Assembly (NCBI GenBank): GCA_017745235.1
Contig: JAGHZU010000013.1
Location: 1-64,000, forward strand
DNA from: Caulobacter sp.
GTDB taxonomy: Bacteria; Pseudomonadota; Alphaproteobacteria; Caulobacterales; Caulobacteraceae
Reading direction: 5' to 3'
DNA: 64,000 nt
Shown here: positions 32,676-41,469 of the stretch, piece by piece
Layout of the letters: each line of letters starts with the position of its first letter
Numbering within the stretch: the first letter of the stretch is position 1
Notes under the pieces: generated by a model
What the model saw: the letters and a program-made list of their open reading frames with translations, nothing else
Database searches by the model: none
What the model was told of the DNA's origin: nothing
Made by a program: the position numbers and the translations under genes

Positions 32676-33518
32676 ATGCGCAAGCTGGGTCTGATCGCCG
32701 GCGGCGGCTCGCTGCCGGTGGAGTTGGCGGCTCATTGCGACGCCGCCGGTCGCCCGTTCTTCGTGGTGCGCCTGAAGGGCTTCGCCGAGGAGCCGCTGGA
32801 AGGCTACCCGGGGATCGAGGCGGGCCTGGGTGAGTTTGGCAAGGTCTTCAAGGCCCTGCGCGGCGAGGGGTGCGAGGCGGTGTGCTTCGCGGGCGTGGTC
32901 GATCGCCCGGATTTCGGGGCGATCAAGCCCGACCTGCGTGGGCTGACCGTCATTCCGGGTCTCGTCAGCGCCGCGCGCAGGGGCGATGACGCTCTGTTGC
33001 GTCGACTGCTGGACGAGTTCGCCAAGGAAGGTTTTGCGATCGAGGGCGCACACGAGGTGCGGGGCGAGATGACCCTTCCGCGTGGCGTACTGGGCCGTCA
33101 TTCGCCTACGGATTATCATCGTGCCGACATGGACCGGGCCCTGACGGTGGCGCGCGCCATCGGTGAACTGGACGTGGGGCAGGGGGCCGTGGTCTGCGAA
33201 GGCCTGGTCCTGGCTGTCGAGGCGCAAGAGGGCACCGACGCTATGCTGCGGCGAGTGGCCGAATTGCCCCAGACCATTCGGGGCAACGCCGAGCATCCGC
33301 GCGGCGTGCTGGCTAAGGCGCCCAAGCCGATCCAGGAAACGCGGGTCGATCTGCCCACTATCGGGGTGGCCACCGTGCAGCGCGCGGCCCGCGCCGGCCT
33401 GGCCGGCATCGTCGGCGAGGCGGGGCGGCTGCTGGTGGTGGACCGCGAGCAGGTGATCGCCCTGGCCGATGACCTGGGCCTTTTCGTCTACGGGGTCGAG
33501 CCTCGGAGCCAGGCGTGA
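32676..33518 (+). CDS. lpxI: UDP-2,3-diacylglucosamine diphosphatase LpxI
   Basis: Hydrolyses UDP-2,3-diacylglucosamine to lipid X, the step done by LpxH in enterobacteria. 280 residues. LpxI was first characterised in Caulobacter crescentus. N-terminal LGLIAGGGSLPVELA, central PGLVSAARRGDDALLR, then GVLGRHSPT, ACTIVE-domain elements QGAVVCEGLVLAVEAQEGTDAML and the C-terminal KAPKPIQETRVDLPTIG with AGLAGIVGEAGRLLV. Start ATG 32676 with SD GGGAGA. Its stop overlaps the GTG start of lpxB. Confidence 0.95.
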   Translation: MRKLGLIAGGGSLPVELAAHCDAAGRPFFVVRLKGFAEEPLEGYPGIEAGLGEFGKVFKALRGEGCEAVCFAGVVDRPDFGAIKPDLRGLTVIPGLVSAARRGDDALLRRLLDEFAKEGFAIEGAHEVRGEMTLPRGVLGRHSPTDYHRADMDRALTVARAIGELDVGQGAVVCEGLVLAVEAQEGTDAMLRRVAELPQTIRGNAEHPRGVLAKAPKPIQETRVDLPTIGVATVQRAARAGLAGIVGEAGRLLVVDREQVIALADDLGLFVYGVEPRSQA

Positions 33519-34699
33519 CCGAAGCTTCTCGCCCGCTGACGGTCATGCTGGTGGCGGCCGAGGCCTCGGGCGACGCTCTGGGCGCCAGTCTCGCCAGGGT
33601 GCTGCGGGAGAGGCTGGGCGCCGACAACGTCCGCTTCGTGGGCGTTGGCGGGACCAAGATGGCGCGTGAGGGGGTGGAGAGTCCGTTCGACATCGCCCAG
33701 CTCTCCATCCTGGGCATCTTCGAGAGCCTGAAAGCCTATCCTCGGGCCATGGCCCGCCTGAAGGACACCCTGGCCCTGGCGGCTCGGGAAAAGCCCGATG
33801 TGGCGGTTCTGATCGACAGCTGGGGCTTCAACATTCGCCTGGCCAAGGCCCTGCGTCGACAGGATCCCGACCTGCCCCTGGTCAAGTATGTGGCCCCCCA
33901 GGTTTGGGCCTATCACGCCAGCCGGGCCAAGGACCTGGCCGGGGCGGTCGACCTGCTGCTGTCCATCCAGCCGATGGACAAGCCCTACTTCGACGCCGCT
34001 GGCCTTCCCAATGTCTTCGTCGGCAACTCCGCCTTGGCTCATGACTTCAGTCGCGCCGATCCAACGCGCCTGCGCCAGGCGATCGGGGCGGGCGAAGGCG
34101 AGCCGATCCTGCTGGTCCTACCCGGCAGTCGACCGTCCGAGATCGAGCGGGTCATGCCGCCGTTCGAGGACGCCGTGCATCGGCTGAAGGCCCATCGACC
34201 GGAGCTTCATGTGGTGGTTCCGGCGGCCGGTACGGTCGCTGAGCTGGTGAAGGCGCGCGTGGCGGCCTGGCCCTTCCGCGCCCACGTGGTCGAGGATGAA
34301 GGGCTAAAGGACGACGCGATGGTCGCCGGCACGGTGGCTCTAGCCTGCAGCGGCACGGTGACGACCGAACTAGCCCTCGCCGGTTGCCCGATGGTGGTCG
34401 GCTATGTCACGGGCGCGGCCACCTATCGCTTGCTCAAGCTGCTGTTCAAGCCGCGCTGGGTGACGCTGTTCAACATCGCCGCCCAGGAGACGATCGCGCC
34501 GGAGCTGCTGCAGAACGCCTGCAAAGGCGAAGCGCTTGCTCAAGAGATCGCCGCGAGGCTGGATGATCCAGACCTGCGCGCCCGCCAGATCGCCGCCCAG
34601 AGCGCGGCGTTGGACAAGATGGGGCGCGGCATGCCCGACCCGTCGGAGGCGGCGGCCGACGCCTTAATGGACTTCCTGCGCGAGCGTGGGCGGCTCTAG
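33515..34699 (+). CDS. lpxB: lipid-A-disaccharide synthase
   Basis: GT19 glycosyltransferase joining lipid X and UDP-diacylglucosamine. 394 residues with GTG start at 33515 (GTGA overlap with lpxI). Signature AAEASGDALGASLARVL near the N-terminus, VLIDSWGFNIRLAKALR, YVAPQVWAYHASRAKDLA, LPGSRPSEIERVMPPF, and ACSGTVTTELALAGCPMVVGY. It ends the lipid A block; a small hairpin lies just after the stop (34704-34721). Confidence 0.96.
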   Translation: MTEASRPLTVMLVAAEASGDALGASLARVLRERLGADNVRFVGVGGTKMAREGVESPFDIAQLSILGIFESLKAYPRAMARLKDTLALAAREKPDVAVLIDSWGFNIRLAKALRRQDPDLPLVKYVAPQVWAYHASRAKDLAGAVDLLLSIQPMDKPYFDAAGLPNVFVGNSALAHDFSRADPTRLRQAIGAGEGEPILLVLPGSRPSEIERVMPPFEDAVHRLKAHRPELHVVVPAAGTVAELVKARVAAWPFRAHVVEDEGLKDDAMVAGTVALACSGTVTTELALAGCPMVVGYVTGAATYRLLKLLFKPRWVTLFNIAAQETIAPELLQNACKGEALAQEIAARLDDPDLRARQIAAQSAALDKMGRGMPDPSEAAADALMDFLRERGRL

Positions 34700-34703
34700 A
34701 TCG

Positions 34704-34721
34704 GATTGCTCCACAGCAATC
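34704..34721 (+). terminator. small hairpin after lpxB
   Basis: Perfect 7-bp stem GATTGCT (34704-34710) / AGCAATC (34715-34721), loop CCAC, right after the lpxB stop. There is no T-run, so it is a weak terminator candidate. Confidence 0.35.
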
Positions 34722-34731
34722 GAATGCGACG

Positions 34732-34776
34732 TTAAGCAAGGCTTTAAGAACCGCTTCACGGCTGTCCGGCTAGGAT
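34732..34776 (+). promoter_or_regulatory. CtrA-like promoter before the FliK-like gene
   Basis: TTAA (34732-34735) and TTAA (34744-34747) are separated by 8 bases; reading TTTA from 34743 gives the exact N7 spacing of the CtrA box. GCTAGGAT (34769-34776) is a fair -10. CtrA controls class II flagellar genes in Caulobacter, which fits the downstream genes. Evidence is by eye only. Confidence 0.4.
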
Positions 34777-34819
34777 AGACTTGCCGGTGCGTCTCCGCCG
34801 CCGGCCCGGAGCCGCCCGC

Positions 34820-36421
34820 GTGACCATTTTTCCGGTCAATCCGCTGACGTCCCTGACGCCGCCCAACCCGGTGAACCGGACCGAATTGGGCGCGGATGCC
34901 TTGGCGCGTGTCGCCCTCATCCAGGCGACTGAGACCCTGGGCGGAATGATCGGTCAGTCCAACTCCGACGGCCCGCAACTGGGCCTGAACAGCGCCAAAA
35001 ACGATGCCGAGCTGGAAGGCGCGGTCAAGGGTGGCGACGCGGTCCGCGCCACATCTCGGTCTTCGGCGCCGGAAACGCCGTCTCAAGCCGTGGCCGTCGC
35101 GGCGGGCAAGGCCGCCGCACGCCAGGGCGGCATGGCCCCCTTGATGGCGGACATGGCCCAGGCCGCCGCGGCGCCTCAGACACCGGCGGTCGTCAAGGCC
35201 GCCATAGGACAGGTCATGGCGTTGCGCGGCCAGATGGATGGCCAGATCAGCGCCCCCGAGATCCGCCAGGCCCTGCAGCGCTCCGGGCTGTTTCTCGAGG
35301 CGCGACTGGCCGCGACGGCCCAGGGAGATCCCGCCAGGCGTCAGGCGATGGGCACCTTGACGGCCCCACCGCGGGTCGTGCCCACCCCCACGCCCAATAG
35401 CGACATGAAGGCCGCCTTGCTGGTGTTCCGCGAGGTGGTGAAGACCTGGCTGGACAAAACGCCTGCGCCGCCGTTGCCTTCCAACGTGCAAGCAACGCAG
35501 CCCAGCGCGCTTCCCAATGCGGCCGCGACCTCAGCGGCCCTGGCGACGGCGCTCTCCGATCGTGGCGCGCCCCAGGCGATGGCCGCAGCGACGGCCTCGC
35601 CATTGAGCGCCGAGCCTCTTCAGCCCCCGCGAATGGTCGCAGTCGAGCAGCCGCCACCGGCGGGAGATCAGCCTGTCGCCAGGCCAGCGTCGGCGTCTTC
35701 GGCTGCGGCGACGCTGCCGGCGTTCGGGGCCATTGTGGCTGACGACCTGCCGCTGGCGCCAGGATTGACGCCCGGCGAACTCCGCGCGCCCATAGCCGCC
35801 GCGGCGGCCTACGGTGCGCCGACCGCGCCCAGCGCCGGGCCGACCGAGACGCCGCCGCCCTATGCCGGCGCGCCGACCCATGCTCAGGCCGCCGCCCAGC
35901 CGGGTTTGCCGCCTGGCAGTGATGCGCACACCGTGGCCCATCGCCTGCTCAGTGAAACCGAGGCGGCCCTGGCCCGCACCGAACTGCTTCAGATCGCCTC
36001 GTTGCCTGAGCCAATGTCCGCTGCTCGGCCCAGCGAAGGGCAGGGCGCGCGCTGGGTGTTCGACATGCCGTTCATGACGCCTCAAGGGCCGGCGGCCGCC
36101 CAGTTCGAAATCAGTCGCGACGGCGGCGGAGGCGCAGGGAGCGGTGACGGCCGCGCCCTGGGGCGGACGTGGCGCGCTCGCTTCTCGCTGGACGTGGAGC
36201 CCATGGGTCCGGTTCACGCTCATGTCGCCCTTACGGGTGACCGCGCCCGTGTTTCCTTGTGGGCTGAGCGCCCGGCCAGCATGGCCCGGTTGCGGGGCGG
36301 GGAGGAGCGCCTGAACTCAGCCCTGCGTGAGGCCGCCCTGGAGCCCGAGGTGGCGTTCCATGCCGGGCAGCCGCACGCTCCGGCCGCCGCGCCTGGCCAG
36401 TTCCTGGACCGAGCCACATGA
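34820..36421 (+). CDS. flagellar hook-length control (FliK) C-domain protein
   Basis: 533 residues from GTG 34820 (GGAG 9 bases upstream; an in-frame TTG at 34781 is an alternative). Residues about 90-420 are low-complexity Ala/Pro-rich, as in molecular-ruler proteins. The C-terminal 120 residues match the Flg_hook domain: RWVFDMPFMTPQG, ARFSLDVEPMGPVHAHVAL, ARVSLWAERPASMARLRGG, ERLNSALREAALEPEVAFH. FliK-type proteins measure hook length and switch export specificity through FlhB. The 4-base overlap with a FlhB-domain gene supports this role. It could be FliK itself or a paralogue; I cannot tell without the rest of the genome. Confidence 0.75.
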   Translation: MTIFPVNPLTSLTPPNPVNRTELGADALARVALIQATETLGGMIGQSNSDGPQLGLNSAKNDAELEGAVKGGDAVRATSRSSAPETPSQAVAVAAGKAAARQGGMAPLMADMAQAAAAPQTPAVVKAAIGQVMALRGQMDGQISAPEIRQALQRSGLFLEARLAATAQGDPARRQAMGTLTAPPRVVPTPTPNSDMKAALLVFREVVKTWLDKTPAPPLPSNVQATQPSALPNAAATSAALATALSDRGAPQAMAAATASPLSAEPLQPPRMVAVEQPPPAGDQPVARPASASSAAATLPAFGAIVADDLPLAPGLTPGELRAPIAAAAAYGAPTAPSAGPTETPPPYAGAPTHAQAAAQPGLPPGSDAHTVAHRLLSETEAALARTELLQIASLPEPMSAARPSEGQGARWVFDMPFMTPQGPAAAQFEISRDGGGGAGSGDGRALGRTWRARFSLDVEPMGPVHAHVALTGDRARVSLWAERPASMARLRGGEERLNSALREAALEPEVAFHAGQPHAPAAAPGQFLDRAT

Positions 36422-36690
36422 CCGGCGCCGTTCGTTCCGTCGGCCCCCGTATCGCCGTCGCTCTGCGCTATGACGAGCCTGACGCGCCTCGCGTCGTGGC
36501 CACCGGCCGCGGTTGGGTGGGGGAGAAAATCATCGAGACGGCGCGCGAGCACGGAGTTCCGCTGGAAGAAAACCCGGCGCTGGCTCAAGCGCTCTCGACG
36601 ATCGAGCTTGAGGAAGAAATTCCCGAGGCCCTCTACGTGGCCGTGGCCGAGATCCTGGGTTTCATCCTGCGTTCCGCCGAGAACCGCTAG
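36418..36690 (+). CDS. FlhB cytoplasmic-domain protein (FlhX-like)
   Basis: 90 residues corresponding only to the C-terminal cytosolic domain of the FlhB/EscU/YscU export switch. ALRYDEPDAPRVVATGRGWVG followed by GEKIIETAREHGVPLEENPA matches the region after the NPTH autocleavage site, ending in IPEALYVAVAEILGFI. There is no membrane part and no NPTH motif, so this is a stand-alone domain rather than a truncated flhB. The ATG overlaps the stop of the FliK-like gene, implying tight coupling of a ruler-like protein and its switch-like partner. Confidence 0.82.
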   Translation: MTGAVRSVGPRIAVALRYDEPDAPRVVATGRGWVGEKIIETAREHGVPLEENPALAQALSTIELEEEIPEALYVAVAEILGFILRSAENR

Positions 36691-36696
36691 CGCCGA

Positions 36697-37521
36697 TCAG
36701 GTCAGTCGAGGCAACCAGAGGCCCATCGCCGCGCCTGCGATCCCGATCGCGGTGATCGCCGACAACAAGAACAAGCCTGTCGCCATGACCAGCCTACCGT
36801 TCTTTCCACCGCCGGAATGCGCCCGCAGGTAAAGCTCCAGCACCGCTAGCGGGACCAGGTAGCAACCATAGGCCCAGAAGCGCACGAAGGGACCGTCGAA
36901 GTCCTTGCCGATACCCACGGGGCCTTGGTTGGCCAGGATCCAGAACATCAGCCCCACGCGGAAGAACCATACGCCGCTGACCAGGATGAAGGCGCGCAGA
37001 GCCCAGCGCCGATGAGCGTCGATGCGGCGCGCCAGCACCATCCGCCAGGCCGTCGCGGCGGCGATCACAATCAGCAAGCCGTTCAGGCTTATGCCTGCCC
37101 GCATGGCCAGCCCACCGGCCGTTCCACGTGTCCAGACCGCATAGATCCCCGCCAGGCTGACCACGAAGGCGGTGACCATGTAGACGCGGCCATTCCAGCG
37201 GTGGAAGGGCAGGAAGCGAGCGCGCAGGGCGGGAACCAACTGCAGTGGTCCGCCCACCGTGATTACAAAGGCCAGCAGCAGGTGGATGGCCAGGACCAGG
37301 TTGCCGACCGTTCCGCCACGCACGTAGCCGCCGACCAGCACGTCGTTCCATTTCTGGAAGTTCCCGCTCAAGGCCGCGCCGCCGTAGAACATCGCCACAT
37401 AGAGGGCGAATAGCACCTGGCCGATCGCGGCGGTGACGAACCACGTCGTGGCCGACGCCCCCAGGACCTTGCCGGCCTTGACGCCGGGCGCGGCGCGGGT
37501 GGTCGAGAGCGTGACGGTCAT
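36697..37521 (-). CDS. DUF2306 family membrane protein
   Basis: 274 residues from ATG 37521, preceded by GGGGAC; an upstream in-frame ATG at 37533 is possible. Seven to eight hydrophobic helices are visible, with conserved His/Arg residues near helix ends (AIHLLLAF, FLPFHRWNGRVYMV, DAHRRWALRAFILVSGVWFFRVG). This arrangement is like DUF2306 proteins, which I recall as related to haem-binding cytochrome-type membrane domains; the function is unknown. It is divergent from an araC-type regulator starting 56 bases away, which may control it. It converges with the FlhX gene 6 bases apart. Confidence 0.75.
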   Translation of the reverse strand: MTVTLSTTRAAPGVKAGKVLGASATTWFVTAAIGQVLFALYVAMFYGGAALSGNFQKWNDVLVGGYVRGGTVGNLVLAIHLLLAFVITVGGPLQLVPALRARFLPFHRWNGRVYMVTAFVVSLAGIYAVWTRGTAGGLAMRAGISLNGLLIVIAAATAWRMVLARRIDAHRRWALRAFILVSGVWFFRVGLMFWILANQGPVGIGKDFDGPFVRFWAYGCYLVPLAVLELYLRAHSGGGKNGRLVMATGLFLLSAITAIGIAGAAMGLWLPRLT

Positions 37522-37576
37522 TGTTGTCCCCATGAAGCTTGCCGGCTGGCGATAACGCGCTAAGGCTCGGACGCCC

Positions 37577-38638
37577 ATGACGCCGGGGATCAGAAAACAT
37601 GACTTTGGAGTTCAGCGCTTGAGCTCGGCTGTTCCCACGGTTTCGGCGGGGTATGCTGCGAACCTCTTGAACTACGCCCTGTCGCGTGGCGCAGAGGCGG
37701 ACGCCCTGGCCGAGCGCTCGGGGATTTCCGCTGTCGATCTCGTCGATCCCGACGCCCGCATCCCGCTGGCGGCCTATCAGGCTCTGATGGGCGCGGCCAA
37801 GGCGCTTTGCGGCGAGCCGGCCCTGGCCCTGCACCTGGGCGCGCGGCAGGACTTCAAGGATATCTCGGTCGTGGGCCTGATCTGCTACGCCGCGCCGACG
37901 ATGGGCGAGGCGCTGATGGAGCTCAATCGCTACGGCCGACTGGTGGCCGAGGTCGACGTGCCCGTGGCGGGCGGCCGCTTTCAGCTGGCCCCGCGGGATG
38001 GCGAGTTGTGGTTGACCGACATGCGCTCCGATCCGAACAGCTTTCCCGAGATGACCGAGGGCACATGGTCGCGCTTCATCTCGGAGACACGCCGCCACTT
38101 TCCCGACGCACCGTTCGCCAAGGCCGTGCACTTCACGCACGCCGCGCCGGACTATGCCGACGAGTATGAGCGGGTGCTGGGGACGCCGGTCACGTTCAGC
38201 AGCGATCGCAACGCCATCCTGATCGACGTGTCGTGGCTGGCCATCCCGCTGCACAATCCCAGCCGCTACGCTTTCGGCGTGCTCAGCGAGCATGCCGACA
38301 GGCTGCTGAAGACGCTGGAGAGCGCCAAGAGTATGCGGGGTCGGGTGGAGAACCTTCTGCTGCCCGTGCTGCACAAGGGCGACGTGGCGATGGCGAAGGT
38401 GGCCCGCGAAGTGGGCCTCAGCCGCGCCTCGCTCTATCGCAAGCTCAAGGAAGAGGGCGTGGGCTACGAGGCTCTTGTGGACGACCTGCGCCGGCGCATG
38501 GCGCTGCACTATCTGGATGGCCGAAAGGTCTCGGTGAACGAGACGGCCTATCTGGTGGGCTTCTCCGACCCTAGCGCCTTCTCCCGGGCCTTCAAGCGCT
38601 GGACCGGCTCCAGTCCTCGCGGCCACAGGGCGGGATAG
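37577..38638 (+). CDS. AraC family transcriptional regulator
   Basis: 353 residues. The N-terminal about 200 residues resemble the arabinose-binding/OruR-type ligand domain (LLNYALSRGAEADALAERSGI, LALHLGARQDFKDISVVGLICYAA). The C-terminal pair of helix-turn-helix motifs is clear: AKVAREVGLSRASLYRKLKEEG and NETAYLVGFSDPSAFSRAFKRWTGSSPRGHR. Start ATG 37577; the first 15 residues are not conserved-looking, and a later start is possible. Its promoter is shared with the divergent DUF2306 gene, a usual local-regulation layout. The effector is unknown. Confidence 0.88.
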   Translation: MTPGIRKHDFGVQRLSSAVPTVSAGYAANLLNYALSRGAEADALAERSGISAVDLVDPDARIPLAAYQALMGAAKALCGEPALALHLGARQDFKDISVVGLICYAAPTMGEALMELNRYGRLVAEVDVPVAGGRFQLAPRDGELWLTDMRSDPNSFPEMTEGTWSRFISETRRHFPDAPFAKAVHFTHAAPDYADEYERVLGTPVTFSSDRNAILIDVSWLAIPLHNPSRYAFGVLSEHADRLLKTLESAKSMRGRVENLLLPVLHKGDVAMAKVAREVGLSRASLYRKLKEEGVGYEALVDDLRRRMALHYLDGRKVSVNETAYLVGFSDPSAFSRAFKRWTGSSPRGHRAG

Positions 38639-38648
38639 GGGCAAAAGA

Positions 38649-38680
38649 AAAGGCCCCGCTTTCGCGGAGCCTTTCCGTTT
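38649..38680 (-). terminator. bidirectional terminator between araC-type gene and gltA
   Basis: AAAGGC-C-CCGC (38649-38659) / GCGG-A-GCCTTT (38664-38674), 4-base loop, one mismatch. On the minus strand it is followed by TTCTTTTGC, a good T-rich tail for gltA; on the plus strand by CCGTTT. Confidence 0.8.
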
Positions 38681-38695
38681 CGATGCCAGAAGCGC

Positions 38696-39976
<1,281 letters not shown>

Positions 39977-40044
39977 ACGAGAGACCCCTTCAATGTTGGA
40001 ACGATCAGTCCAGTTTTCGCTTTCGCGGGTGCGTTATAGGCGCC

Positions 40045-41469
40045 TCATGCGCGCGACGCCAGGGCGTCGTCAAGGCGCCCCAGCGACTCCTCGCGCCCGA
40101 GGGCCGTCATGATCTTGTTCAGGTCGGGCGCCTGAGAGCCCCCGGTGAGAATTCCACGCAGCGGCGGCCCGAACTTGCCGAAGCCCACGCCCTCGGATTC
40201 GGCGAAGGATTTCAAAAGGTTCTCTAGCTCGGAAAGACCCCAGACGGGTGCTTCGCCGAGCAGGACGCGCAGGCGGCCCAGTCGCTCGACGGTCTCGTCG
40301 TTCAGCTGCTTAAGGGTTTTTTCCTCCAGGCTGAGCGGCCGCACCTTCAGGGCGAACGCGCAATGCTCGGCCAACTCCAGGATGGTCTTGGCGCCTTCCT
40401 TCACCTGGGGAACGGTGTTCAACAGCCGCGCCGCGGCGTCTGCGGGCAGATCGGCCTTCTGAGCCACCAGCGCCCTGAGGGTCAGGTCGGCCAGGCGCGC
40501 GTCGTCGGCCACGCGCAGATGCTGGCTGTTGATGAAGTTCAACTTGGCCCAGTCCAAGCGCGCAGGCGCCTTGACCACGTCGCGCACGTCGAACCAGCTG
40601 ATCGCCTGTTCGTCGTTGAACACCTCGTCGTCGCCGTGGCCCCAGCCCAGGCGGGCCAGGTAGTTGCGCATGCCCTCGGGCAGGTAGCCCATGTCGGCGA
40701 ATTCGCCCACGGCCTGGGCGCCGTGGCGCTTGGACAGCTTGGCGCCGTCCGGGCCGTGGATCAGCGGGATGTGGCCGAACGCCGGCACGTCCCAGTCCAT
40801 CGCCTGGTAGATCAGGGTCTGGCGGGCGGCGTTGTTCAGATGGTCGTCGCCTCGGATCACATGGGTGACACCCATGTCGTGGTCGTCGACCACGACGGCC
40901 AGATTGTAGGTCGGGGCCCCATCGGCGCGGAGCAGGACCAGGTCGTCCAGCTCGATGTTGCGGAACGTCACCGGTCCTTTGACGAGGTCGTCGACCAGGG
41001 TCTCGCCATCCAGCGGCCCCTTGAAGCGGATCACGTGCGGGGCCGAGGGATCGGCGGGCGGCGGGGCGTCGCGCCAGGGCGAGCGGATGGCCTTGCCCTC
41101 GGCGCGGGCCTTCTCGCGTGCGGCTTCCAGTTCCTCGACGGTCATCCAGCAGCGATAGGCGCGGCCGGCTTCCAGCATCTGCTGCACGACCTCGCGGTGA
41201 CGGTCGGCGCGGCTGTACTGGAAAATCACCTCATCGTCGGATTTCAGGCCTAGCCAGTCCAGCCCCTCGAAGATCGCGGCGACGGCGGCCTCGGTCGAAC
41301 GTTCGCGATCGGTGTCTTCGACGCGAATAAGGAACTTCCCACCCGTATGGCGTGCATATAACCAGTTGAACAGCGCCGTGCGGGCGCCGCCGATGTGCAG
41401 GAAGCCGGTCGGCGAGGGGGCGAAGCGGGTGACGACGCCGGAATTGGTCGGAGCGGGGGAGTGGGACAT
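40045..41469 (-). CDS. gltX: glutamyl-tRNA synthetase
   Basis: Class I synthetase for tRNA-Glu. 474 residues from the ATG at 41469 (MSHSPAPTNSGVVTRFAPSPTG); the open frame extends upstream, but the family starts close to this Met. HIGH motif: PTGFLHIGGARTALFNW. KMSKS motif: GAKLSKRHGA. Also RVEDTDRERS and HVIRGDDHLNN. The C-terminal anticodon domain is intact. Alphaproteobacteria often have two GltX paralogues, and this looks like a full-length one. Its 5' end overlaps the divergent comEC 5' end if comEC uses GTG 41429. Confidence 0.95.
   Translation of the reverse strand: MSHSPAPTNSGVVTRFAPSPTGFLHIGGARTALFNWLYARHTGGKFLIRVEDTDRERSTEAAVAAIFEGLDWLGLKSDDEVIFQYSRADRHREVVQQMLEAGRAYRCWMTVEELEAAREKARAEGKAIRSPWRDAPPPADPSAPHVIRFKGPLDGETLVDDLVKGPVTFRNIELDDLVLLRADGAPTYNLAVVVDDHDMGVTHVIRGDDHLNNAARQTLIYQAMDWDVPAFGHIPLIHGPDGAKLSKRHGAQAVGEFADMGYLPEGMRNYLARLGWGHGDDEVFNDEQAISWFDVRDVVKAPARLDWAKLNFINSQHLRVADDARLADLTLRALVAQKADLPADAAARLLNTVPQVKEGAKTILELAEHCAFALKVRPLSLEEKTLKQLNDETVERLGRLRVLLGEAPVWGLSELENLLKSFAESEGVGFGKFGPPLRGILTGGSQAPDLNKIMTALGREESLGRLDDALASRA

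Noticed and set aside
34761..34784. Sigma-54 (-24/-12) flagellar promoter before the FliK-like gene
   Set aside because: The GG and GC dinucleotides are 13 bases apart instead of 10, so the required geometry is absent.
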